Assembly: GCA_900550745.1 (NCBI GenBank)
Contig: URTO01000120.1
Location: 1 to 6,328, forward strand
From: an uncultured Desulfovibrio sp.
GTDB lineage: Bacteria; Desulfobacterota; Desulfovibrionia; Desulfovibrionales; Desulfovibrionaceae
Direction of reading: 5' to 3'
Length of the DNA: 6,328 nt
Shown: in pieces, positions 1 through 5,690 of the stretch
How positions within the stretch are numbered: the first letter of the stretch is position 1
Layout of the letters: each line of letters begins with the position of its first letter
Notes under the pieces: model-generated
Seen by the model: the letters and a program-made list of their open reading frames with translations, nothing else
Databases searched by the model: none
Told to the model about the DNA's origin: nothing
Translations under genes and position numbers: made by a program

Positions 1-70
1 TTTAGAAGAATGTACGAAAAAGAACTTCATCTTGAACTCATGTCATTTCATGCGGCTAGGGCTTGATCGG
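1..70. other. AT-rich junction replacing the 3' end of purA
   Basis: Only 15 of the first 50 bases are G or C, against 33 of 50 in the stretch 61-110 and a similarly high level through the rest of the window. The purA reading frame keeps family-like sequence up to about Val372 (bases 72-74). It then runs through seven unrelated codons, including CTA and CAA, and stops at 48-50. No sequence resembling the missing purA end is visible in any minus-strand frame down to base 1. A minus-strand frame opening at ATG 28-30 (MKFFFVHSSK) runs off the window but is too short to call. The stretch could be the edge of an inserted element, a rearrangement breakpoint or an assembly join; the sequence here cannot tell these apart. 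Confidence 0.6.
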
Positions 71-1187
71 AAACCGGGGTCACAAGGTCAAGCGCGCCCT
101 GCTCCTGCGGAGGATAGTCCATGCGCTTGCCCTTGTAGTCATAGGCCACGCAGATCTGGATCGTATCGAACCCGGACAGCACGTCCAGCTTGGTCAGTGC
201 GATGTCGGTGAGGCCGTTCAGACGGGCGCTCTCGCGCAGCACCGGAATGTCCTGCCAACCGCAGCGGCGCGGGCGGCCGGTGGTCACGCCGAATTCGCCG
301 CCGTTGGTGCGGAGCAGCTCGCCGGTGGCATCATGGAGTTCCGTCGGGAACGGCCCCTCGCCCACGCGGGTGGTGTAGGCCTTGAGAATGCCGATGATGC
401 GGTCGAGCTTGTCCGGGCCCACGCCGGAACCGGCGGCGGCGTTGCCGGACACGGTATTGGACGAGGTGACGAAGGGATACGTCCCGTGATCGATGTCCAG
501 ATGGATGCCCTGCGCGCCCTCGAAGAGCACGCTCTTGCCTTCGCCCCATGCCTGTTCAAGCTCGGAGGACACGTCCGTCAGATGCGGGATGATGCGCGGC
601 GCGACGGCCATCACTTCATCGAACACGGCGTCAACAGACAAGGCTTCAACGCCGTACAGCGCCGTGAACAGGACGTTCTTTTCCTTGAGGGCGGCGGCGA
701 TCTTCGCTTTGAGCAGGCCGGGATCGGCCAAATCCGAGGCGCGCACCCCCACGCGGGCCACCTTGTCCTCATAGCAGGGGCCGATGCCGCGGCCGGTAGT
801 CCCGATCTTCTGGCCCTTTTCGAGCTTGTTCTCGCGGGCCTTGTCCAGCAGCTTGTGGTACGGCATGATGAGGTGGGTCTTTGAACTGATTTTGAGGCGT
901 TTCGGGGAAACGTCCACGCCCTGCCCGATGAGGGTATCGAGTTCTTCCACGAACACGACGGGATCAAGGACGACGCCGTTTCCGATCAGGCAGATCTTGC
1001 CTTCGTGCAGAATGCCCGAGGGAACAAGATGGAGCGCGGCTTTCTTGCCGTCCACAATGACGGTATGCCCCGCGTTGTTTCCGCCTTGAAAGCGGACCAC
1101 GTAGTCGATTTCCTGAGCCAGAAGATCGACGAACTTGCCCTTTCCCTCGTCGCCCCACTGGACGCCGACGATCACCACATTGGACAT
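48..1187 (-). CDS. purA: Adenylosuccinate synthetase (PurA), C-terminally truncated
   Basis: Cytosolic enzyme joining IMP and aspartate with GTP to form adenylosuccinate, the first committed step from IMP to AMP. The N-terminus carries the family P-loop WGDEGKGK (residues 11-18) with the catalytic Asp13, and GGNNAGHT (35-42) with the catalytic His41. The IMP-binding motif TTGRGIGP (130-137), the arginine-rich TTGRPRRCGW loop and the guanine-recognition TKLD (332-335) follow in the usual order. The ATG at 1185-1187 is preceded by AAGGAG (1194-1199) with a 6-base gap, which fixes the start. The product is 379 residues, whereas family members have about 425-432. The frame loses homology after VTPV (369-372) and ends SDQALAA. 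The missing tail normally includes an LPGW segment and the terminal S-x-GP-x-R-x-E-T loop that helps hold the GTP base, so this product is probably impaired or inactive. Identity is certain; whether the truncation is biological is not. Confidence 0.95.
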   Translation of the reverse strand: MSNVVIVGVQWGDEGKGKFVDLLAQEIDYVVRFQGGNNAGHTVIVDGKKAALHLVPSGILHEGKICLIGNGVVLDPVVFVEELDTLIGQGVDVSPKRLKISSKTHLIMPYHKLLDKARENKLEKGQKIGTTGRGIGPCYEDKVARVGVRASDLADPGLLKAKIAAALKEKNVLFTALYGVEALSVDAVFDEVMAVAPRIIPHLTDVSSELEQAWGEGKSVLFEGAQGIHLDIDHGTYPFVTSSNTVSGNAAAGSGVGPDKLDRIIGILKAYTTRVGEGPFPTELHDATGELLRTNGGEFGVTTGRPRRCGWQDIPVLRESARLNGLTDIALTKLDVLSGFDTIQICVAYDYKGKRMDYPPQEQGALDLVTPVSDQALAA

Positions 1188-1193
1188 GGGTTA

Positions 1194-1199
1194 CTCCTT
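1194..1199 (-). promoter_or_regulatory. Ribosome binding site of purA
   Basis: Reads AAGGAG on the minus strand, 6 bases before the ATG at 1185-1187. It supports this start over any upstream extension. Confidence 0.8.
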
Positions 1200-1224
1200 G
1201 ATACCTGTATTCACTATGCTTCGC

Positions 1225-1257
1225 GTTTCCGATCCGTCAGGATCGCTGGGGGGAAAC
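1225..1257 (-). promoter_or_regulatory. Bulged hairpin in the purA leader
   Basis: On the minus strand GTTTCC (1252-1257) pairs with GGAAAC (1225-1230), and GATCC (1240-1244) pairs with GGATC (1231-1235) around a TGAC loop. The two stems are continuous on the 3' side and separated by a 7-base bulge on the 5' side, giving an 11-bp bulged hairpin. It lies between the proposed purA promoter and the ribosome binding site, about 25 bases before the latter, so it would be in the 5' untranslated RNA. No T-run follows, so it is not a standard intrinsic terminator. It could equally be a DNA operator, since the inner part is a palindrome. It matches no riboswitch class I recognise. Confidence 0.4.
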
Positions 1258-1286
1258 CCGCAACAGTCCATGAAGATCCAGCTTGG

Positions 1287-1315
1287 AGTCTACAAAGGTT
1301 CAGCGGGATCGTCAA
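1287..1315 (-). promoter_or_regulatory. Probable sigma-70 promoter of purA
   Basis: On the minus strand, TTGACG (1310-1315) and TAGACT (1287-1292) are separated by exactly 17 bases and lie in the 164-base gap between the upstream small gene and purA. Each hexamer matches the sigma-70 consensus at four or more positions. Transcription would start near 1280, giving a leader of roughly 93 bases. This suggests purA has its own promoter besides any read-through from the gene upstream. Confidence 0.55.
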
Positions 1316-1351
1316 CGTGAATCGGGCCGAAAAAACGGTTTTCCTGCGTCC

Positions 1352-1723
1352 TCAGCCTTTTCCGCCGGGCTCTTTGGAGGCATCCGGCTCCGGGCTGCGG
1401 TGCGGGCGGAACGGGATGACCGTGGCCTTGCGCCTGGGCTTTGCGGGAGCGGGGGCTTCCTTCGGGGGGGCAGGGAAAAAGCCCGGATCCGCCACGGGCT
1501 GCGAGGCCGCGCCGGGATGCACCTGCGCCGACCAACTGTAATTGAAAAGCTGGTTTTTCCACCGCTTGGCCTGAATGAACGAAAGAACCAACGCCGCCTC
1601 TTCCCAGCGCTTCGTAGGCTCGAAGTGGGAAACGGCGGCGGCGTACTTGTCCCAGAGCGCCAAAAGGGAAGCCTCGTCCAGCGCATCAAGCTGGCGGGCC
1701 ATTTTGATCAAAAGCTGTTCCAT
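1352..1723 (-). CDS. Conserved small protein of unknown function
   Basis: A 123-residue soluble protein with no signal peptide or membrane segment; I do not recognise a named domain. Residues 1-62 are predicted helical and look like the conserved part, with MARQLDALDEASLLALWDKY (8-27) then FEPTKRWEEAALVLSF (34-49) and QAKRWKNQLFNY (51-62). Residues 63-100 are rich in Ala and Pro and probably disordered, ending in a basic RRKATVIPF segment and a charged Pro/Gly tail. The start at 1721-1723 is chosen because AGGAGG (1735-1740) sits just upstream; a longer in-frame start at 1828 would add a low-complexity Arg/Pro-rich extension with no such site. It lies upstream of purA on the same strand with a 164-base gap, and I recall similar small proteins beside purine genes in Desulfovibrio. 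The position suggests a link to purine metabolism, but nothing in the sequence shows a function. Confidence 0.8.
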   Translation of the reverse strand: MEQLLIKMARQLDALDEASLLALWDKYAAAVSHFEPTKRWEEAALVLSFIQAKRWKNQLFNYSWSAQVHPGAASQPVADPGFFPAPPKEAPAPAKPRRKATVIPFRPHRSPEPDASKEPGGKG

Positions 1724-1837
1724 AAGGGGGGCTTCCTCCTCGAACGGGATGCAGGGGGCGGCATGAGCGCCTCGGCGGCCTTCCGGGCAAGGCGGCGGAA
1801 CATCCCCGCGCCTCTTCCCTTGCCGCACACCCGCGAC

Positions 1838-1866
1838 ATGCTACGCCAATCCGCCGAGGGGTTCAA
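1838..1866 (-). promoter_or_regulatory. Probable promoter of the small gene upstream of purA
   Basis: On the minus strand, TTGAAC (1861-1866) and TAGCAT (1838-1843) are separated by 17 bases. Each hexamer matches the sigma-70 consensus at four of six positions. The start of transcription would be near 1831, giving a leader of about 108 bases before the ATG at 1723. It lies back to back with the candidate promoter for the formyltransferase gene. Confidence 0.45.
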
Positions 1867-1868
1867 AT

Positions 1869-1897
1869 GGAATTTGCCCGCCAGCGCGGGTTATGAT
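1869..1897 (+). promoter_or_regulatory. Candidate promoter and operator-like palindrome of the formyltransferase gene
   Basis: TATGAT at 1892-1897 is a good -10 element (five of six consensus bases). The hexamer at the proper 17-base distance, GGAATT (1869-1874), is a poor -35 element, so activation or a different contact is likely if this promoter is used. Between them is the inverted repeat CCCGC-N4-GCGGG (1877-1890), in a classic operator position. The start of transcription would be near 1904, giving a leader of about 39 bases. The -35 region sits two bases from that of the divergent promoter. Confidence 0.35.
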
Positions 1898-1942
1898 AGG
1901 GGATACCGATCCGCTTTTACCCGACCAACCTCAGGAGACGCC

Positions 1943-3217
1943 ATGTCCAGCCTCAAAGATATGTATCGGACCGTATTGAAGGACACCTTCCCGGACACCA
2001 TGACCATCACGCTCGGCGACGCCGTGCTCACCTACAAGAAACGCACATGGCACATCGACGGCGAAACCAAGGGGCTGCGTTACGGCGAAAACCCCGATCA
2101 GCCCGCCGCCCTGTATGAAATGGAATCCGGCAGGCTCGCCATCGACGGCGTCGAATGGCGCGGGCCGCAGGGCATCATGTCCGCCCTCACCGAAGCGCAG
2201 ATGTTGCAGGCCGGGAAGCACCCCGGCAAGACCAACCTCACCGACGTGGACAACGGCTGCAACATCCTCCAGTACCTCGCGGAACGCCCCGCCGCCGTCA
2301 TCCTCAAGCACAACAACCCCTGCGGCGCGGCGTGGTCGAAGGAAAGCGTGGGCGACGCCCTGACCAAGGCCTTCTGGTGCGACCGCATCGCCGCCTTCGG
2401 CGGGGCCGTGGTCGTCAACCGCCCGCTCGACATGCAGGCCGCCGACCTCATCGCCGCCAACTATTTTGAAGTGGTCGCCGCCCCCGACTTTGAGGAAGGC
2501 GTTCTCGAAAAGCTCGCCTCCCGCAAAAACCTCCGTATTTTCAAGCTGCCTGCTCTCGCCCGCCTCGGCGAACTCGCGGGCGTCCCTTTCCTTGACGTCA
2601 AAAGCATGGCCGACGGCGGCATCATCCTCCAGCAGTCCTTCGTGAACCGCATCCGTTCCGCCGAGGACTTCATCCCGGCGGTCGCCACCACCAAGGACGG
2701 CTTGACCGTCTCCGCCCGCAAGCCCACCCCGCAGGAAGCCGACGACCTCGTCTTCGCGTGGGCCGTGGAAGCGGGCGTGACCTCCAACTCGGTCATCTTC
2801 GCCCGCAACGGCGCCACGGTCGCCATCGGCACCGGCGAGCAGGATCGCGTGGGCTGCGTGGAGCTGGCCATCTTCAAGGCGTACACCAAGTACGCGGACA
2901 CGCTGGCCTTTACCCGCCACGGCATGACGCTCTATGAGCTCAAGCTCAAGGCGAAGGAAGACGCCGAAGCCGCCGGACAGCTCGCCGCCATCGAAGCGGA
3001 CACCCAAAAGGCCAAGGGCGGCCTCGCCGGTACGGTGCTCGTCTCCGACGGCTTCTTCCCCTTCCGCGACGGCGTGGACGTGTGCATCGCGCAGGGCGTG
3101 ACCGCCATCGCGCAGCCCGGCGGCTCCCTCCGCGACTACGAGGTCATCGGGGCCGTCAACGAAGCCTCCCCTCAGGTGGCGATGGTCTTCACCGGGCAGC
3201 GTTCGTTCAAGCACTAA
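1943..3217 (+). CDS. purH: AICAR formyltransferase, stand-alone PurH C-terminal domain
   Basis: Transfers a formyl group from 10-formyltetrahydrofolate to AICAR to give FAICAR, the penultimate step to IMP. The 424-residue product begins its PurH-like region at LRYGENPDQPAALY (45-58), which in bifunctional PurH follows the N-terminal cyclohydrolase domain. It then shows LKHNNPCG (121-128) with the catalytic Lys-His pair (122-123), AFGGAVVVN (151-159), SNSVIFA (281-287), GTGEQDRV (296-303), SDGFFPFRDGVD (368-379), QPGGSLRD (391-398) and the terminal TGQRSFKH. The first 44 residues are not an IMP cyclohydrolase (MGS-like) domain, so IMP closure must be done by another protein not in this window. 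AGGAG (1933-1937) lies 5 bases before the ATG and decides this start over far-upstream in-frame ATGs. It is transcribed divergently from the small gene and purA. Some annotations call this protein IMP cyclohydrolase; the visible motifs support only the transferase half. Confidence 0.92.
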   Translation: MSSLKDMYRTVLKDTFPDTMTITLGDAVLTYKKRTWHIDGETKGLRYGENPDQPAALYEMESGRLAIDGVEWRGPQGIMSALTEAQMLQAGKHPGKTNLTDVDNGCNILQYLAERPAAVILKHNNPCGAAWSKESVGDALTKAFWCDRIAAFGGAVVVNRPLDMQAADLIAANYFEVVAAPDFEEGVLEKLASRKNLRIFKLPALARLGELAGVPFLDVKSMADGGIILQQSFVNRIRSAEDFIPAVATTKDGLTVSARKPTPQEADDLVFAWAVEAGVTSNSVIFARNGATVAIGTGEQDRVGCVELAIFKAYTKYADTLAFTRHGMTLYELKLKAKEDAEAAGQLAAIEADTQKAKGGLAGTVLVSDGFFPFRDGVDVCIAQGVTAIAQPGGSLRDYEVIGAVNEASPQVAMVFTGQRSFKH

Positions 3218-3219
3218 GA

Positions 3220-3265
3220 AGATGGGAAGGGGCCCTTTCAAAATGAAGGAGCCCCCTTCCCATCT
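3220..3265 (+). terminator. Long hairpin directly after the formyltransferase stop codon
   Basis: Starting two bases after the TAA, positions 3220-3232 pair perfectly with 3253-3265 (13 bp, G/A-rich arm against C/T-rich arm). An upper stem of about seven further pairs with small irregularities closes on an AAA loop at 3241-3243. There is no T-run after it (CAGGGATTCC follows), so it is not a textbook intrinsic terminator. It may still end transcription, or protect the mRNA 3' end from exonucleases. It resembles the hairpins at 3537-3577 and 6290-6328. Confidence 0.6.
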
Positions 3266-3316
3266 CAGGGATTCCATAAAGGCAAAGAGGGCGCGGATGT
3301 TCAGGCTACGGCCTTT

Positions 3317-3463
3317 CCGGGGCCCTTGCGTGTGGCGGAATATCCCGCGGGACTATTCGGTAATGAGGATGTATGACGCCGGGGTTCTTGCATGTGCGGA
3401 ATATCCCGTGACGCCGCCATCGCCGCCTGCCCGTACAGGCCGGGGCCCTTGCGTGTGCGGAAT
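3317..3463 (+). repeat. Three direct repeats with a 61-62 base period
   Basis: Three related units begin at 3317, 3379 and 3440. Each opens with CCGGGG, continues with YYCTTGCRTGTG, then CGGAAT. Units 1 (3317-3347) and 2 (3379-3408) also share the end ATATCCCG. Unit 1 differs from unit 2 at three substitutions and one extra G; unit 3 (3440-3463) keeps the first 24 bases and then diverges. The intervening stretches, 3348-3378 and 3409-3439, are both 31 bases and unlike each other. Repeats of about 30 bases alternating with unique 31-base spacers are CRISPR-like, but the repeats are too variable and no cas gene is present. An inverted repeat at 3338-3358 (GAATA, the palindrome TCCCGCGGGA, C, TATTC) overlaps the end of unit 1. 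Confidence 0.65.
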
Positions 3464-3476
3464 CTTCTCATAGGAT
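3449..3476 (+). promoter_or_regulatory. Weak candidate promoter for the RNase-plsY unit
   Basis: TTGCGT (3449-3454), inside the third direct repeat, is followed 16 bases later by TAGGAT (3471-3476). The -10 matches the consensus at four of six positions and the -35 at three. A transcript from here would have a leader of about 115 bases containing both downstream hairpins. Nothing better is evident between 3266 and 3596. Confidence 0.25.
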
Positions 3477-3486
3477 GAAAAGGCCG

Positions 3487-3531
3487 CCTTTCCCCTGCAC
3501 CAAAACAATTTTTGGGAGGGAGACGGGAAGG
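3487..3531 (+). promoter_or_regulatory. First leader hairpin before the RNase gene
   Basis: CCAAAA (3500-3505) pairs with TTTTGG (3510-3515) around the loop CAAT. An outer stem forms between CCTTTCCC (3487-3494) and GGGAAGG (3525-3531) with one bulged T. The two stems are separated by unequal internal-loop strands. Confidence 0.35.
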
Positions 3532-3536
3532 TTTTC

Positions 3537-3577
3537 GGGGGAGGGAGCCTTTCCCCGAAAAGGTTCCTCCCTCCCCC
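3537..3577 (+). repeat. G/A-rich palindromic hairpin 19 bases before the RNase start
   Basis: Positions 3537-3547 (GGGGGAGGGAG) pair perfectly with 3567-3577. After a three-base bulge (3564-3566), CCTTT (3548-3552) pairs with AAAGG (3559-3563) around a six-base loop. A competing 9-bp stem, TTTTCGGGG (3532-3540) with CCCCGAAAA (3553-3561), shares bases with both arms, so the two folds exclude each other. A closely related sequence in inverted orientation appears at 6290-6328. It could be a dispersed palindromic repeat, a terminator of upstream transcription, or an attenuator-like element for the RNase gene. Confidence 0.65.
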
Positions 3578-3596
3578 GGCAACAGAAGGATTTAAG

Positions 3597-5681
3597 ATGG
3601 TTCAAGGCTTGGTTCGTTACCCCGGCGCGGGGTGTGTGGTTGAATTCATGCAGGGCAACGCGCCCCAGATCGCATGGGTGCTGGAGGAACAGAACGGCAG
3701 GCTCCGCCTGCTGCTTCCGAACCGCCGGGAAACGGCCCTGCAAGCCGCGCGCATCCTGCCGTGGCCCGGCCCGGCCTACGAAAAGAACTGCTCCCGCGAC
3801 GCGGCGCTGGAAATCCTCGAACGCCACAAGAGCCGCCGGGAGGTCGCCAACGTCGATCCGCTGGAGCTCTGGGAACTGGCGCAGGGTGAAGTGGAACAGG
3901 CTCCGGCCCAGTGGTTCGCGGAACTCGCCATGAGCGATCCGGACATGGACGCTGTGGCGGCCTGCGGGCACGCGCTCATGCAGGCCAAGAGCCATTTCAA
4001 GTTCAACCCGCCGAATTTTGAAGTTTACCCCGAAAGCGTCGTCGCCGTCCGCATGGCCGAACAGGAAGCCGCCCGCAAGCGTGAAGAGCTCGTCAACAAG
4101 GGCAGCGCCTTCATCCGCCTGCTGTGGGAAATCCACCAGAAGAAAAGCACGCAGTCCCCAGAACGGGCCGCCGAATCGCTGGAGCCCGATGTCCGCGAAC
4201 GGCTGCGCCGCACCATCATGAACCGCATCGCCGATCCAGATACCTCAGAGGACGACGGGCTCTGGAGGCTCATGGTCAAGGGGCTGCCCGACGATCCCTT
4301 CATGCCGCTCCACCTCGCGCAGGCGTGGGGGCTCGTGGAGCCGCACCACAACTATTGGCTGGACAGGGCCGGATACGCCCCCGGCAACGGCTGGAGCGAA
4401 GGGCACCGGGACGAGCTGGATGCGCTGCTTGCGAAAGCGGAGGAAGACGAACGGCAAGAGCCGACCTTCCCGGACAGGCCCATCATCAGCATCGACGCCC
4501 CGACCACCCGCGACGTGGACGACGCCTTTTTCATCGAAGCCCGTCCCGGCGGCGGCTGGAACCTGACGTTGGCGCTGGCCTGCCCCGCCTTCCGCTGGCC
4601 CTTCGGGGGGAAGCTGGACAAGGCCGTCTTCAGCCGCGCCACCAGCATCTATCTGCCGGAAGCCACCCACCACATGCTGCCGGAAGCCCTCGGCACCGGG
4701 GCCTACAGCCTGCTCGCCCAAAAGACGCGGCCTTCCCTGCTCATCGAATGCACCGTGGGGGCCGACGGGCTCGTGGCCGCGTGCGAGCCGCGCGTCGGCT
4801 ATGCCCGGCTTGCGGCGAACCTGTGCTATGAGGATTGCGAAACCGCGCTGGACGGCGGGGAGTCCCCGGCATCCCCCTATCTGGGGCAGCTCCGGCAGGC
4901 CCTCGAACTTGCGCGGGCCCATCAGGAACGCCGCATCGAAAAGGGCGCCGTCATCATCGAGCGCCCGGACATCGTGATCAGCCTTGAAGGGGACGGCGAA
5001 AACGTCACCGTTTCGCTGGACGAAGATCCGCCCGCGCCCAAAGCCCACCTGCTCGTTTCCGAACTGATGGTTCTGGCCAACGCGGCGCTGGCGGCATGGG
5101 CCAAGGAGCACGGCGCCGCCCTGCTCCACCGGACGCAGGACGTCGCCATCCCCAAGGAATTTTCAGGCATCTGGCAGACGCCCCTTGAAATCGCCCGTGT
5201 GGTCAAGGCGCTGGCGCCCGCCGTGCTGGAAACCAATCCACGCCCCCATGCCGGGCTTGGGGAAGCGATGTATGCGCCGTCCACGTCCCCGCTGCGCCGC
5301 TATCCCGACATGATCAACGAAACGCAGATCATTTCCCTGCTCCGGGACGGCAAGCCGCGCTGGAGCAAGGAAGAGCTCGATGCCCTGCTTCCCCTGCTCA
5401 ACGCGCATCTCGACGCCGCCGGGCAGGTGCAGCGTTTCCGGCCCCGCTACTGGAAGCTGCTCTATTTCAAGCAGCAGGGCGACCGCTGGTGGCCTGCCGT
5501 CATCACCGACGAAAACGACGCCTTCGTCACCGTCAACATGCCCAAGGAACAGATGATCGTCCGGGCACGCCGCCAGTTCTTCGGCGAGCGCGCGCATCCG
5601 GGGCAGGAGCTTGAAATCCGCCTCGGCAAGGTGCATCCTCTGCAAAACGACTTCCAGCTTCTGGAAACCAGAGAAATCTAA
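3597..5681 (+). CDS. RNase II/RNase R-family 3'-5' exoribonuclease
   Basis: A 694-residue cytosolic RNB-family enzyme expected to degrade RNA from its 3' end. The catalytic core begins around residue 295, with SIDAPTTRDVDDAFF carrying Asp300, Asp306, Asp308 and Asp309, spaced exactly as the four metal-binding aspartates of E. coli RNase II (201, 207, 209, 210). GGKLDKAVFSRATSIYLP follows, then TSPLRRYPDMIN near 563-574 with the arginine matching RNase II Arg500 (Arg567). Residues 1-60 resemble the small beta-barrel (VEF) domain of cyanobacterial RNase II-like proteins, and 613-690 an S1-like RNA-binding domain. The Asp of the family's IADP/IADV segment is Cys329 here, and the usual NHR after the arginine motif is NET. 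The ATG at 3597 follows AAGGA (3586-3590) by 6 bases. It is tightly followed by plsY. I cannot decide between the rnb and rnr names, and the layout is closer to the cyanobacterial or mitochondrial Dss1 type. Confidence 0.9.
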   Translation: MVQGLVRYPGAGCVVEFMQGNAPQIAWVLEEQNGRLRLLLPNRRETALQAARILPWPGPAYEKNCSRDAALEILERHKSRREVANVDPLELWELAQGEVEQAPAQWFAELAMSDPDMDAVAACGHALMQAKSHFKFNPPNFEVYPESVVAVRMAEQEAARKREELVNKGSAFIRLLWEIHQKKSTQSPERAAESLEPDVRERLRRTIMNRIADPDTSEDDGLWRLMVKGLPDDPFMPLHLAQAWGLVEPHHNYWLDRAGYAPGNGWSEGHRDELDALLAKAEEDERQEPTFPDRPIISIDAPTTRDVDDAFFIEARPGGGWNLTLALACPAFRWPFGGKLDKAVFSRATSIYLPEATHHMLPEALGTGAYSLLAQKTRPSLLIECTVGADGLVAACEPRVGYARLAANLCYEDCETALDGGESPASPYLGQLRQALELARAHQERRIEKGAVIIERPDIVISLEGDGENVTVSLDEDPPAPKAHLLVSELMVLANAALAAWAKEHGAALLHRTQDVAIPKEFSGIWQTPLEIARVVKALAPAVLETNPRPHAGLGEAMYAPSTSPLRRYPDMINETQIISLLRDGKPRWSKEELDALLPLLNAHLDAAGQVQRFRPRYWKLLYFKQQGDRWWPAVITDENDAFVTVNMPKEQMIVRARRQFFGERAHPGQELEIRLGKVHPLQNDFQLLETREI

Positions 5682-5690
5682 GGAAACGCC

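Larger units (their letters stand above)
3266..3596 (+). other. Non-coding stretch between the formyltransferase and RNase genes
   Basis: No convincing gene lies here. A plus-strand frame at 3222-3473 and a minus-strand frame at 3301-3582 are open, but both cross the repeats and hairpins, lack good ribosome binding sites and look like no protein I know. The stretch holds three spaced direct repeats (3317-3463), a possible promoter (3449-3476), two leader hairpins (3487-3531 and 3537-3577) and the ribosome binding site of the RNase gene (around 3585-3590). I see nothing recognisable between 3266 and 3316. Confidence 0.6.

Noticed and set aside
1..30. Start of another minus-strand gene (MKFFFVHSSK)
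   Set aside because: Only ten codons are visible, with no clear ribosome binding site; the window ends before it can be judged.
63..884. A 273-residue plus-strand open frame opposite purA
   Set aside because: It is antisense to the motif-rich part of purA, with no ribosome binding site and no family resemblance.
1188..1351. A purine or other known riboswitch before purA
   Set aside because: There is a hairpin, but I see none of the conserved core bases of the purine, PRPP or other riboswitch classes I know.
1724..1828. A 35-residue N-terminal extension of the small protein
   Set aside because: The extension is Arg/Pro/Gly-rich and lacks a ribosome binding site, whereas AGGAGG stands directly before the ATG at 1723.
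1283..1942. A 220-residue N-terminal extension of the formyltransferase
   Set aside because: The frame is open upstream, but it runs opposite the small gene, is Arg/Gly-rich without domain features, and a good ribosome binding site marks the start at 1943.
1931..3277. A 448-residue minus-strand open frame opposite the formyltransferase gene
   Set aside because: It is antisense to a clear purine gene, has a Gly/Asp/Val-rich composition typical of the reverse frame of GC-rich genes, and shows no recognisable domain.
3317..3463. A true CRISPR array
   Set aside because: Only three units, with several differences between repeats and a half-lost third one, and no cas gene in the window. The spacing is noted as a finding, but an array call is not supported.
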